From Streptomyces sp. NBC_01481 (GTDB lineage Bacteria; Actinomycetota; Actinomycetes; Streptomycetales; Streptomycetaceae), in assembly GCF_026339995.1 (NCBI RefSeq), contig NZ_JAPEPT010000004.1, forward strand, positions 744,001 to 808,000: a stretch of DNA of 64,000 nucleotides, in the 5' to 3' direction. The notes under the pieces were generated by a model. It made no database searches. It was not told the origin of the DNA and saw only the letters and a program-made list of their open reading frames with translations. The position numbers and the translations under genes are program-made. Shown one piece after another: positions 17,001 through 26,013 of this stretch (positions are counted from its first letter, which is position 1; each line of letters begins with the position of its first letter).

Positions 17001-17703
17001 CCTCCGGCGCCTGAAGTGTCAACGGCAACGGTGAGACCTCCACGCCGCTCACAGCCGGGGGCGTCAGACGGCCGTGCTGCAGACCGGCGGCGTCCATCAA
17101 CTGGTGGGCGAACACGGGCAGGTCGTCGTCGTGCGCGGACGGCTCGGTGGGGCTGTCCTCTCCAAGCTGCTGCCGCCAGCGAAGGGAGCAGTACGAACTC
17201 CACTGGCCTGAAGGTCGCGATGTGTCGGGGTGACGGGAGCCGCTTCCATGGGTGAGCGACGTGCGCCGGCACGCGAGCCAAGCCTCCTGGCACTGGCGAA
17301 GGAGCTGCGCGCCATCGGAGAGCTGGGCGCCGTCCTTGCCGACAAGGACTGTGAGCGGTCTAGTTGTTCTCGGAATCGCCGAGACCCTGGCTACGAATGA
17401 CTGGGCAGGGCCGTTGCGGCCGAGAACAGTGACCTCCTTCAGCGTTGCCGCTCCAGGGTGAGGACGGCCGCGGCGATGGACGACATTCGATTGGCGCTGC
17501 AATGGGCTTGCGGAAGACCCCAGGCTCCAGAAAGGGCGGCACCAGACGGTCCCGGACATGGGTCAGGGGAGGGCAAGTGGCACCCGAACAGGCGTAACCG
17601 CTCTGCCCAGTTGCCTGGTGCCGCCGTCGGCCGGGGAGCCGTCGAGAACCTGGGAACGCGTCGGCGTTGCTGCTCGTCACCCGGCTGACTCAAGCACACG
17701 GCC
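17001..17703. other. 703-bp gap with no supportable gene
   Basis: A minus-strand frame at 16951-17559 contains coding-like pieces (LLRQCQEAWLACRRTSLTHG and DDDLPVFAHQLMDAAGLQHG), but no start, ribosome site or recognisable family. The region looks like decayed coding DNA. Confidence 0.4.
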
Positions 17704-19191
17704 TCACCCCGCCGGCGCGCTGATCTCCCGTTTGAGAATCTTGCCGCTGGGGCCGGTCGGCAGCGTGTCCACGAGCCACACCTCGCGTGGGTACTTGTAC
17801 GCCGCCACCCGCTCCTTGACGAACTGCCGGAGCTCGTCGGGCGTGACCTGCGCCTTCGGGCGCAGCACCACCGCGGCCGCGATCTCCTCGCCCAGAAGCG
17901 CGTCGGCCACGCCCACCACCGCGGCCAGCGCAACGGCCGGGTGCTCGTGGAGCACCTCCTCGATCTCGCGCGGGTAGACGTTGTAGCCGCCGCGGATGAT
18001 CATGTCCTTCTTGCGGTCGACGATGTACAGGTAGCCGTCCTCGTCCTGGCGCGCGAGGTCGCCGCTGCGCAGCCAGCCGTCCGGAATCGTGGCCGCCGTC
18101 TCCTCCGGGCGGTTCCAGTAACCCTTCATCACGTTCGGCCCGCGGACGGCCAGTTCGCCGATCTCGCCGGGAGCCACGTCTTGGCCCTTGTCGTCGAGGA
18201 GCCGCACCTCCACGTCCTTGATCGGGGTGCCGATGGACCCGGCCTTGCGTGGCCGGTCGGGGTGGTTGAAGGTGACCACCGGACTGGTCTCGGACATGCC
18301 GAAGCCCTCCAGCACCACGCAGCCGAAGCGGCGCTCGAAGCCGTGCAGGATCTCCACCGGCAGGGAGGCTCCGCCGGAGACGCACATCCGCAGCGTGGAG
18401 ACGTCGGCGTCCGACGGGTGCTGGAGCAGCGCCGCGTACATGGTCGGTACGCCCTCGAAGATCGTCGCCCGGTCGCGGGCGATGGCGTCCAGCACGGTCT
18501 GCGGGTCGAAGCGGGGGATCAGGGTGAGCGAGGCACCGGCGCGGATGGTCACGCTCATCGTGCAGATCTGGCCGAAGATGTGGAACAGCGGCAGACAGCC
18601 CACGACCACGTCCTGCGCCGTCATCCGCTGCACTTCGACCGCGTTGACCTCGGTGTTGTGCCGCAGTCCGGCGTGGGTGAGCGTGGCGCCCTTGGGGCGG
18701 CCGGTGGTGCCGGAGGTGTACAGCAGCACGGCCACGTCCTCGCCGTCCGGCTCGCTCACCTCTGGCAGTGGCTCGCGTGCGGCCAGCAGGCCCGCGAAGG
18801 GTGCGGGCTCGACGGCCAGGTGCCGCACTCCGGCGGCGGCCGCGCCCTGCGCGCCTTCGCCCGGCGCCTGGTGCCACTCGAAGAGCATCTCCGCGCCCGA
18901 GTCGCGCAGGTGGTACTCGGTCTCCCGGGTCTTCAGCAGCGGGTTCATCGGCACGACGACCGCTCCGGCGCGCAGCACGCCGTAGTACAGGACGACGAAC
19001 TCGGGAACGTTGGGCAGCATCAGAGCGACCCGGTCTCCCGGTCGTACGCCCTCCGCGCGTAGCAGCGCGGCGGCGCGGGCGCTGCGCTCGTCGAGCTCCG
19101 CGTAGCTGGTGACCTGGCTCCCCAGTCGCAGCGCGGGGCGTTCCGGCTGCCGCCGTGCCGTCTCCACCAGGAACTCCGCCAGATTGGCCAT
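17704..19191 (-). CDS. AMP-dependent synthetase / fatty-acyl-CoA ligase
   Basis: The protein has 495 aa from the ATG at 19191, with GGAGG 5 nt upstream. ANL-superfamily motifs in order: VAVLLYTSGTTGRPKGATLT (A3, P-loop), VVLEGFGMSETSPVV (A5), GWLRSGDLARQDEDGYLYIV (A7), DRKKDMIIRGGYNVYPREIE (A8) and LPTGPSGKILKREI with the catalytic Lys (A10). It is expected to activate a carboxylic acid with ATP and transfer it to CoA. The chain length is not readable; the architecture fits medium/long-chain or aromatic acids. It is transcribed divergently from a PucR-type regulator, probably its controller. Confidence 0.93.
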   Translation of the reverse strand: MANLAEFLVETARRQPERPALRLGSQVTSYAELDERSARAAALLRAEGVRPGDRVALMLPNVPEFVVLYYGVLRAGAVVVPMNPLLKTRETEYHLRDSGAEMLFEWHQAPGEGAQGAAAAGVRHLAVEPAPFAGLLAAREPLPEVSEPDGEDVAVLLYTSGTTGRPKGATLTHAGLRHNTEVNAVEVQRMTAQDVVVGCLPLFHIFGQICTMSVTIRAGASLTLIPRFDPQTVLDAIARDRATIFEGVPTMYAALLQHPSDADVSTLRMCVSGGASLPVEILHGFERRFGCVVLEGFGMSETSPVVTFNHPDRPRKAGSIGTPIKDVEVRLLDDKGQDVAPGEIGELAVRGPNVMKGYWNRPEETAATIPDGWLRSGDLARQDEDGYLYIVDRKKDMIIRGGYNVYPREIEEVLHEHPAVALAAVVGVADALLGEEIAAAVVLRPKAQVTPDELRQFVKERVAAYKYPREVWLVDTLPTGPSGKILKREISAPAG

Positions 19192-19340
19192 GACCGCCTC
19201 CACGAACGTCGCCGTTGAAATCCGCTGTTCACGTTGACGACATCGTGCAGACGTCGATGGCGACGGCCTATGTGCGGTCTGACAGCGTCTGCCCTCCCGG
19301 ATTGTTCCCGAGCACAAAACAGGGGCGTTACGCTGCGGGA

Positions 19341-20525
19341 ATGAACCTCTCAGGGGTGGTCTCGGCGCTTCATGCGAGTCTGCCGGAACTGGGCGAGCGG
19401 ATGGCGCAGCGCATCCGCTCGGACGTCGATGCCTACAAGGACGAGTCGCTGATCCCCTTCGACTCGCTGCGCCGCTCGTGCACCGCCAACGCGGACCTGC
19501 TCCTGAACCAGCTCGGCCGCGCCGGCGCGCAGGACCCGAGCCCGGCGCGGGAGACCGGCCGCCTCCGCGCTGAGCAGGGCGTGCCGCTGGCGGACACCCT
19601 GCACGCGTACCGGATCGGCTTCGAGCTCCTGTGGACGGAGGTCCTCGCCGAGGCACGCAACCGTCCCGAGGTCACCGACGCCCAACTGGTGTCCCATTCC
19701 GCGGAGATCTGGGCCCTGTTCGGCCGCTACGCGGAGGCAGTGGCGGCGGCCTACCGGGAGACGACCGCCGAGCTGACCTCGCGGCGTCAGGCGCGCCGCT
19801 CGGCACTGGTGGAGGCGCTGTTCACCGGCGTCATCGCCGACCGCACGCTGTGGGAGGCCGCCCGCGAGCTGGGTCTGCCCGACCGCGGTCCCTACGTGGT
19901 CGCCGCGGCTGCGGCCGACGCTCCCGGCGAGGAGCCGCTGGCGGGGACGGAAACGGCATTGCGTCAGGCCCAGGTCCACTTCGCTTGGCGGCTGCTGCCC
20001 GACCAGCAGATCGGTCTGGCCGCCCTGCCCACGGCGACGGCGGAGAGCACCTGCCTGCGCATCCTGCGCCGCGCGGGCGCCCGCGTAGGTGTCAGCCCGT
20101 GCTTTCACTCGCTGCGGGACACCCCCCAGGCTCTGCGCTTCGCCCGTCTGGCTCTGGCCGGCCTCCAGGGCACCGGCCCCGGCGTCGCGCGGTTCGACGA
20201 CAACCCGCTGGCCATGGTTGTCGCCGCCGCCCCAGCTGAGGCGGCGCACCTCGTGGAGGTGGTCCTCCAACCCCTGCTCGATCTCCCGGCCGCGGAGCGT
20301 TCCCGTCTCCTGGAGACCCTGGAGCACTGGTACGCCGCCGCCGGCTCCGCCACGGACACGGCGCGCAGCCTCTTCGTCCACCCCAACACCGTCCGCTACC
20401 GGCTGCGCCGCGTCGAGGAGCTGGCGGGCCGCTCCCTGTCCGATCCGCGAGCGGCGGCCGACATCGGCGCGGCGCTCCTGGCGGTCCGCCGGGCGGGCGC
20501 GTCATTCAGTGACGTCGTTCAGTAA
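19341..20525 (+). CDS. PucR/CdaR-type transcriptional regulator
   Basis: The protein has 394 aa from the ATG at 19341. The N-terminal half is a helical RsbRD-like sensory region (MAQRIRSDVDAYKDESLIPF, EQGVPLADTLHAYRIGFELL). The middle resembles the GGDEF-like domain of the CdaR family. The C terminus carries the PucR HTH_30 domain: LLETLEHWYAAAGSATDTAR, then SLFVHPNTVRYRLRRVEELA, the family hallmark. Such proteins usually activate nearby catabolic genes. The divergent acyl-CoA ligase is the natural target; the 149-bp intergenic region has no obvious palindrome. The effector could be the ligase substrate (inference). Confidence 0.92.
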   Translation: MNLSGVVSALHASLPELGERMAQRIRSDVDAYKDESLIPFDSLRRSCTANADLLLNQLGRAGAQDPSPARETGRLRAEQGVPLADTLHAYRIGFELLWTEVLAEARNRPEVTDAQLVSHSAEIWALFGRYAEAVAAAYRETTAELTSRRQARRSALVEALFTGVIADRTLWEAARELGLPDRGPYVVAAAAADAPGEEPLAGTETALRQAQVHFAWRLLPDQQIGLAALPTATAESTCLRILRRAGARVGVSPCFHSLRDTPQALRFARLALAGLQGTGPGVARFDDNPLAMVVAAAPAEAAHLVEVVLQPLLDLPAAERSRLLETLEHWYAAAGSATDTARSLFVHPNTVRYRLRRVEELAGRSLSDPRAAADIGAALLAVRRAGASFSDVVQ

Positions 20526-20616
20526 CTCGACTGCGTTGTGGTCTTGGTCGGCTCGTACAACGTCACCCAGTCGCGGCAAACCGAACGCGCTGCCGACGCG
20601 CCGCCACACTGACTGC

Positions 20617-20648
20617 AGCCCCCGCCGCCTCCCCCGTCGGCGGGGGCT
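20617..20648 (+). terminator. rho-independent-like terminator after the PucR gene
   Basis: AGCCCCCGCCG (20617-20627) pairs perfectly with CGGCGGGGGCT (20638-20648) around a 10-nt loop, followed by CTTGC. It lies about 90 bp after the PucR stop codon. Confidence 0.75.
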
Positions 20649-20700
20649 CTTGCATGCCCGGCGAAACGGCTGTCAGGGCGGCGCGCCCCCCGGAACGCGA

Positions 20701-20855
20701 AACGCCCCCGCCCAATGGGAGGGGCCGTTCGTGGTGCTGACCCTGGCTCAGTCCGCGTCGCGGTCGACGCGGCGGCGCTGGGAGCGGGGCGGCTCGCTGC
20801 CGGTACGCAGCGCCAGCCGGACCGCAGCGCGGTCCCACTTGTGCGCGGCCCGCTG
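20701..20855 (-). pseudogene. 3' end of a broken gene plus its terminator-like hairpin
   Basis: On the minus strand the peptide AHKWDRAAVRLALRTGSEPP, RSQRRRVDRDAD ends at 20748, and an imperfect G/C hairpin (20701-20729) follows at the position of a terminator. Upstream the frame is cut at 20856 by the end of an insertion sequence. I do not recognise the gene family. Confidence 0.45.
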
Positions 20856-20884
20856 AGCTTGTTCTTTATGGTCTGCCTGGTCAC
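20856..20884. repeat. solo IS end matching the NF041680-type element
   Basis: Bases 20856-20875 equal the outer 20 bp of the right end at 27986-28005 (inverted), and the next CCTGGTCAC also matches after a 1-bp gap. This is a relic of another copy of the same IS. A shorter variant (AGCTTGTTCTTAT) lies at 21397. Confidence 0.75.
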
Positions 20885-20961
20885 AACAGTAGGCTGCCGG
20901 ACACCGAGATGTCGGAGGTCGGCAGGAGACCCCGCACCGGCCGGAATGAGTCGAGGAGCCG

Positions 20962-21315
20962 ATGCAGCGACGGCGGGCAGTCTCTCCCGAGAAGCGGTAC
21001 GAGCAGCTGGTCGCGCAGTTCGCGGAGCTGGACGGGGTGACCATCCCTGGCGACGAGCCGGGACGGGAGGGAAAGTTCGGCGCTGCTGCGCTCAAGGTCG
21101 GCGGGAAGATTTTCGCGATGCTCGCGCAGGGCCGTCTGGTGGTGAAGCTCCCGCGGGCCCGGGTCGACCAGCTGGTGGATGCCGGTGAGGGCGAGCGCTT
21201 CGACCCGGGGCACGGGCGGCTCATGCGCGAGTGGCTCAGCCTGGACCCCGGCTCGGAGCTCAGCTGGGACGCACTGGCCCGTGAGGCCCTGGACTTCGTC
21301 AACCCTACCCACTGA
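20962..21315 (+). CDS. TfoX/YjbR-like small protein
   Basis: The protein has 117 aa from the ATG at 20962, with GAGGAG 4 nt upstream. RYEQLVAQFAELDGVTIPGD, FGAAALKVGGKIFAMLAQGR, LVVKLPRARVDQLVDAGEGE and RFDPGHGRLMREWLSLDPGS follow the TfoX N-terminal/MmcQ-YjbR-like pattern common in Streptomyces as an unannotated small cytoplasmic protein. It lacks catalytic motifs. It is one of the few intact genes between IS ends, bounded by 20856-20884 and 21475. Confidence 0.75.
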   Translation: MQRRRAVSPEKRYEQLVAQFAELDGVTIPGDEPGREGKFGAAALKVGGKIFAMLAQGRLVVKLPRARVDQLVDAGEGERFDPGHGRLMREWLSLDPGSELSWDALAREALDFVNPTH

Positions 21316-21614
21316 GCCGCACAAGGACGGCTTCCCAACCCAGGCGACCCGCAGGCCGCCGATCTGGCGGCAGCGCGTATCGATCGTGGGCGTCTCAGCT
21401 TGTTCTTATCAACGACGGACCTGCCTACGGCGGTCATTGACGCCGGACGCTCCACACAGCAACCGTGGTCTCTAAGCTTGTTCCTTATGGTCTGACCTCG
21501 AACGATGCCTCGAACGCACTCGCTCATATGAGGATTCTGGGGACGTGAACACGGCCTTCGTCTGATCCTGTGCTCCGACCAGAGGCACTTGATCAGTACA
21601 AAGGCCGTGGGGGA

Positions 21615-21671
21615 ATGAGTCTGCTGCAACCTGACGTTCGGCGGGAAGCGTTCGCGGTGGCGTCACACTTC
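21615..21671 (+). pseudogene. transposase piece A (N terminus) of the interrupted NF041680-like element
   Basis: ATG 21615 begins MSLLQPDVRREAFAVASHF, the usual opening of this family. It is cut at 21671 by IS110 element 1 and continues at 23108 as RDDFFDCLPVRGD. The join reads CAC TTC CGG GAC GAC in frame. Confidence 0.85.
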
Positions 21672-21714
21672 CCTACGTTGTTCGGCGGGACGTGGTGAGC
21701 CCTTCGTATGGTTG

Positions 21715-21865
21715 ACCCGCCCAGGGGCGTCGGGTGTGGCTTTCACACTTCTGCCGCCTGTGGCTTGTCCGGATTGGCCACCCGACGCCCCACGACGACT
21801 CGGCTGCCAATTAGGAATTGCGAATGATCGCTGAGTAGGGAATCGACAGCGAGGTCGTCCGTGGG
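21715..21865 (+). ncRNA. candidate bridge RNA of IS110 element 1
   Basis: First loop: an 11-bp stem GGGGCGTCGGG (21724-21734) / CCCGACGCCCC (21781-21791) encloses TCACACTTC (21743-21751), identical to the target left side 21663-21671, and CCGGA (21769-21773), the reverse complement of the core plus right target TCCGG. Second loop: stem GACGAC (21794-21799) / GTCGTC (21854-21859) encloses ATTAGGAAT (21810-21818), identical to the right end 23098-23106, and GTAGGGA (21835-21841), the reverse complement of the left end TCCCTAC (21670-21676). This is the target-loop/donor-loop arrangement of IS110 bridge RNAs. The transcript limits are not known. Confidence 0.8.
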
Positions 21866-21898
21866 AGGCACCACCGGCACACCACACGGAGGCACCAC

Positions 21899-23089
21899 AT
21901 GACCGCGATCTGGGCCGGCATCGACGCAGGAAGAACCCATCACCACTGCATCGCGATCGACGAGAGCGGCAGACGGCTGCTGTCGCGACGCGTTGCCAAC
22001 GACGAGCCCGAACTGCTCGAACTCCTCGCCGACGTCCTCGCCCTGGGCGATGAGGTGACCTGGGGCATCGACCTGGCCGACGGCGGAGCCGCCCTGGCCA
22101 TCGCGATCCTGCTCAACCACGACCAGCCGGTGCATTACATCTCCGGCAGGGCCATCCACCGCGCCTCCGAGGGCTACCGCGGCGAAGCCAAGACCGATGC
22201 CAAAGACGCGGCCGTCATCGCCGACCAGGTCCGCGTCCGGCACGACCTGCACTCCTTACGCACCAGCGACGAGACGGTCACCGACCTCAAGATCCTCACC
22301 AATCGCCGTCTCGATTTGGTTGCTGACCGCACCCGCACCGTCAACCGTCTCCGCGCCCAACTCACCGGCATCTTTCCCGGCCTGGAGCGTGTTCTGGACC
22401 TGGCCAACACCGGCCCGCTGATCTTGCTGACGGGGTACCAGACCCCGGCTGCCCTCCGCCGGATCGGGGCCAAGCGGCTGGAGTTGTGGCTGCGCAACCG
22501 CAAGGTCACCCGCGCCGACCGGCTCGCGGCAGCAGCTGTCGAAGCAGCCGAGCGCCAGCACACCAGCCTGCCCGGGGAAAAGCTGACCGCCCAGATGGTG
22601 CACACGTTGGCGACAGAGGTGATGGACCTCAACCGACAGGTCGCCGAGCTCGACAAGCTCATCGAGGCCCGGTTTCGTGACCACCACACCTTCGACGTGA
22701 TCACCAGCATGCCCGGACTGGGCATCGTGCTCGGCGCCGAGTTCCTGGCCGCCACCGGCGGCGACATGACCGCCTTCCGAACCCCCGACCGCCTCGCCGG
22801 CTTCGGCGGCGTCGCCCCGGTCCCGCGCGACTCCGGCAAGATCAGTGGGAATCTGCGGCGTCCTCAGCAATACAACCGGCGTCTCCAACGCGTCTTCTAC
22901 ACCTCGGCGCTGTTCAGCATCCGCTACTGCGAGGACTCGCGACGGTTTTACGAACGCAAGCGCGCCGAAGGCAAGCGCCACACCCAGGCGGTCCTCGCCC
23001 TGGCCCGCCGTCGCGTGAATGTCCTTTGGGCCCTCCTCAGAGACGGGCGGTGCTACCAGCCCACACCGCCCATTGCCCTGGCTGCTTGA
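21899..23089 (+). CDS. IS110-family transposase/recombinase (element 1), intact
   Basis: The protein has 396 aa from the ATG at 21899, with GGAGG 6 nt upstream. The N-terminal RuvC-like DEDD domain is evident: IWAGIDAGRTHHHCIAIDES with the first Asp, VTWGIDLADGGAALAIAILL, then AKTDAKDAAVIADQVRVRHD with the last acidic pair. A coiled middle leads to the C-terminal Tnp domain: ITSMPGLGIVLGAEFLAATG, GFGGVAPVPRDSGKISGNLR with the candidate nucleophilic Ser in RDSGK. Such enzymes cut and rejoin DNA at a short core, guided by the bridge RNA encoded beside them. It sits inside the NF041680-like transposase gene. Confidence 0.93.
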   Translation: MTAIWAGIDAGRTHHHCIAIDESGRRLLSRRVANDEPELLELLADVLALGDEVTWGIDLADGGAALAIAILLNHDQPVHYISGRAIHRASEGYRGEAKTDAKDAAVIADQVRVRHDLHSLRTSDETVTDLKILTNRRLDLVADRTRTVNRLRAQLTGIFPGLERVLDLANTGPLILLTGYQTPAALRRIGAKRLELWLRNRKVTRADRLAAAAVEAAERQHTSLPGEKLTAQMVHTLATEVMDLNRQVAELDKLIEARFRDHHTFDVITSMPGLGIVLGAEFLAATGGDMTAFRTPDRLAGFGGVAPVPRDSGKISGNLRRPQQYNRRLQRVFYTSALFSIRYCEDSRRFYERKRAEGKRHTQAVLALARRRVNVLWALLRDGRCYQPTPPIALAA

Positions 23090-23107
23090 CAAACACCATT
23101 AGGAATC

Positions 23108-24195
23108 CGGGACGACTTCTTCGACTGCCTGCCCGTGCGCGGGGACACGCTGTTCGAGCTGACCGACGCGTTGCTGTGCGCGGACGGCCCGGTGACCACG
23201 CCGGTGGACCTCACACTGACGGCCGAGCACCGGCGCGGGCACGGCGCGATGTACGACGCGCTCAGCTGCGGGAACGTGGATGTGCCGCAGTTGCGGCAGG
23301 TGCTGGCCGGGCTGCCGCAGCCCGAGGCCGCCGACGGGCGTCTGGTCCTGGCGGTGGACGTCACCCACTGGCTTCGGCCGGACGCACCGACCAGCCCGGA
23401 CCGCCTGTTCTGCCACGTCTACGGCCGCAGCGGCCGGTCCTCGGACCAGTTCGTGCCCGGCTGGCCCTACTCGTTCGTCGCTGTGCTGGAGTCGGGCCGG
23501 ACCTCGTGGTGCCAGATCCTGGACGCGCTGCGGCTGGGGCCGGCCGACGACGTCGCCGAGGTCACCGCTGCCCAGGTCCGCCGGGTGGTCGAAGACCTCA
23601 TCGACATGAGCCGTTGGCAAGCGGGTGATCGCGACATCCTGGTCGTCTTCGATGCCGCCTACGATGCGCATGGCCCATCTACTGGAAGGACTGCCGGTGG
23701 AAGTCCTGGGGCGGATGCGCACGGACCGAGTGATGCGCAAGCCCGTCCCGGTCCCCTGGATCTCGCCGCCGTAAGGCGGGCGCCCGCCGAAGCACGGCAA
23801 GGAATTCCGCTTCGCCAAGCCCGACACCTGGGGCGAGCCTGATGCCGCGACGGTGCAGCTCACCGACCGCTACGGCACCGCTCGCGCGATGGCCTGGGAC
23901 CGCATCCATCCTCGCCTGACTACCCGCTCCGCGTGGATCGACCACACCGGCGAACTCCCCGTCATCGAAGGCACGTTGATCCGTCTGGAGGTCGACCGCC
24001 TGTCCGGCGGCCACGATCCACTCGCCGTCTGGCTGTGGTCGTCGGCAACCGGTCTGTCGGACGAGGGCGTCGACCTGCGCTGGCACGCGTTCCTGCGCAG
24101 ATTCGACCTGGAACACACTTTCCGCCTGTTCAAACAGACCCTCGGCTGGACCTGCCCGAAGATCCGCACCCCCGAGGCGGCGGACCGCTGGACCT
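23108..24195 (+). pseudogene. transposase piece B (DDE core) of the interrupted NF041680-like element
   Basis: It reads RDDFFDCLPVRGDTLFELTD, ALLCADGPVTTPVDLTLTAE, RLVLAVDVTHWLRPDAPTSP and RLFCHVYGRSGRSS, to IPLRQARHLGRA in frame 1. Besides the insertions it has its own decay: a frameshift near 23660 (DAAYDA) and an in-frame TAA near 23773 in the continuing frame. The last part, TVQLTDRYGTARAMAWDRIH to HTFRLFKQTLGWTCPKIRTP and EAADRWT, is again intact. It is cut at 24195 by IS110 element 2. Confidence 0.85.
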
Positions 24196-24454
24196 AATTC
24201 CTTCTTAAGCACTCCGGTGGCTCCGGGTGGGGTAGCCGGGGTGTTCGAGTAGTGAGGTCCGTTACGCCTGATTCGAGCTGGGCTGGTGAAGCCTCTGGTT
24301 AGAGCGTGCGGGCGGGCCTTGCGCTTGTGGTGGTGGCTGCACGGGCACCGGACGGATGCCTTCGCTCAACCCGGCGTGAACGCCTGAGTGAAGAGTGGCG
24401 GCGTCCGGCGCCTCCGCGGCCGCCACCACTGACGCAGTGGGTGGCGATGTTCCA

Positions 24455-24730
24455 TGGGCGCCGAGCGGACGTCTCCGCTGGACCTGGCCTCGATGCCTCT
24501 AGCCAGAGCGACGACGCTCGGCACCTATGAAGCGTCAACACCTACTCGCTTGATCACTCGTTGGTGTTGGTGGTGCGAGCCCTCCGCACGGTGACCTCTT
24601 GTTGCCCCCGAGCCGTATGAGCTCCCGAGTAGACCGAGGCCCGCGCGGTGCGCTGGTGCCACGAACACGGCTAGTGAGGCGTCGGTCCAGCCTGTGCGGT
24701 TGAGACCTGGAATTAGGTAGCCGCGTGGCC
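24455..24730 (+). ncRNA. candidate bridge RNA of IS110 element 2
   Basis: Target loop: stem GCCGAGCG (24460-24467) / CGCTCGGC (24515-24522) encloses CCGCTGGACCT (24475-24485), identical to the reconstructed target left side plus core (24185-24195), and AGCCAG (24501-24506), the reverse complement of core plus right target CTGGCT. Donor loop: stem CGGCTA (24668-24673) / TAGCCG (24718-24723) encloses GTGAGGCGTC (24674-24683), identical to the element right end 26025-26034, and GGAATTAG (24709-24716), the reverse complement of core plus left end CTAATTCC (24194-24201). All four guide segments therefore match. The two loops are about 145 nt apart, so the transcript would be long, or the loops separately folded. 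Confidence 0.85.
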
Positions 24731-24783
24731 CGCATGCGCTCGTGACCAGCGCAAACACCTGCACCATCGGGGAAGGAACTACC

Positions 24784-26013
24784 TTGATCTACTGCGGAAT
24801 CGACTGGGCGGAAAGGACGCACGACGTCGCCCTGGTCAACGACTCCGGCGAGTTACTGGCCAAGCGGCACATCACCGATGATGCCGCCGGCTACAAGATC
24901 TTGTTGGACCTGCTCGCCGAGTACGGCGACACCGAAGACGATCCGATCCCGGTCGCCATCGAAACCTCCCGCGGCCTGCTCGTTGCGGTGCTGCGGCAGG
25001 GAAAGCGGAAGGTCTTCGCGATCAACCCGATGGCCGCGGCCCGCTATCGCGACCGTCACTCCGTCTCGCGCAAGAAGTCCGACCCCGGCGACGCCCTCGT
25101 TCTCGCCAACGTGCTGCGGACCGACATGCACGCCCACCGTCCTCTGCCCGACGACAGCGACCTGGCCCGCGCCATCGCGGTCCTTGCCCGCGCCCAGCAG
25201 GACGCGACCTGGAACCGGCAGCAGATCGCCAACCAACTCCGCTCTCTCCTGCGCGAGTACTACCCTGCAGCCCTGGACGCCTTCTCCACCTGGCAGAACG
25301 GACTGTGCCGGCCGGAGGGTCGCGAGCTGCTCAGGCTCGCCCCCACGCCGGCCAAGGCCGCACGGCTGACCCGCACGCAGATCCAGGCCGCGCTCAAGCG
25401 AGCAGGCCGCCAGCGGGGCATCGCCGACGAAGCCGCGCGGCTCCGTGAGGCCTTCCGCGCCGACTGGGCCCACCAGTCCCCCCTCGTCGAAGACGCACTC
25501 GGCAAGCAGATGCTCGCCCTGTTGGGCCAACTGGAAGCCGCCTGCACGGCGGCCGACGACCTGGCGAAGGCGGTGGAAGAGACTTTCCCTCAGCACCCGG
25601 ACGCTGAAGTGATCTTGAGCTTCCCGGGTCTCGGCGTCCAACTGGGCGCCCGGGTGCTGGCCGAGATCGGAGACGACCACGCTCGCTTCGCGGACGCCCG
25701 CGGTCTGAAGGCATACGCGGGCGCCTCGCCCATCACCCGGGCCTCCGGCAAGAAGTCCAGCATCACCCGACGGCGGATCAAGAACGACCGCCTCAACCAC
25801 GCCGGCTACCTCTGGGCCTTCGCCGCCCCGAACGGCTCCCCTGGCGCCAAGGCGCACTACCGTCGACGCCGAGACGAGCACGGGGATTGGCACGCGTCCG
25901 CTCTGCGCAACCTCTTCAACCGAATGCTCGGTCAGCTCTACCACTGCCTGCAGGGCCACGAGCTGTTCGACGAAATGACGGCGTTCCCCACTCGGCTTGC
26001 CGCTGCGGCTTGA
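24784..26013 (+). CDS. IS110-family transposase/recombinase (element 2), intact
   Basis: The protein is 409 aa from the TTG at 24784, which has GGAAGGA upstream; a GTG at 24742 would add 14 residues. The DEDD RuvC-like domain begins LIYCGIDWAERTHDVALVND, continues IPVAIETSRGLLVAVLRQGK, and closes with SVSRKKSDPGDALVLANVLR. The C-terminal Tnp domain has ILSFPGLGVQLGARVLAEIG, DDHARFADARGLKAYAGASP and ITRASGKKSSITRRRIKNDR, with the candidate catalytic Ser in ASGKK. Length and motifs are complete, so the element may be active. It is the second of three elements inserted in the same host transposase gene. Confidence 0.93.
   Translation: MIYCGIDWAERTHDVALVNDSGELLAKRHITDDAAGYKILLDLLAEYGDTEDDPIPVAIETSRGLLVAVLRQGKRKVFAINPMAAARYRDRHSVSRKKSDPGDALVLANVLRTDMHAHRPLPDDSDLARAIAVLARAQQDATWNRQQIANQLRSLLREYYPAALDAFSTWQNGLCRPEGRELLRLAPTPAKAARLTRTQIQAALKRAGRQRGIADEAARLREAFRADWAHQSPLVEDALGKQMLALLGQLEAACTAADDLAKAVEETFPQHPDAEVILSFPGLGVQLGARVLAEIGDDHARFADARGLKAYAGASPITRASGKKSSITRRRIKNDRLNHAGYLWAFAAPNGSPGAKAHYRRRRDEHGDWHASALRNLFNRMLGQLYHCLQGHELFDEMTAFPTRLAAAA

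Larger units (their letters stand above)
21672..23107 (+). mobile_element. IS110-family element 1 (1,436 bp) with bridge-RNA region
   Basis: It is bounded by a shared TC dinucleotide (21670-21671 and 23106-23107), with no terminal inverted repeats and no longer duplication, as expected for IS110 recombination. The left non-coding end (21672-21898) holds two stem-loops whose loop segments match the target site and the element ends. The recombinase gene follows, and only 18 bp remain to the right end. Confidence 0.88.

Noticed and set aside
24475..24488. The 14-nt identity between the element 2 leader and its target as a chance or insertion-made duplication
   Set aside because: It lies 280 bp inside the element, in a loop closed by an 8-bp stem, and three further guide segments (right target, both donor sides) also match; a target duplication would sit at the edge.
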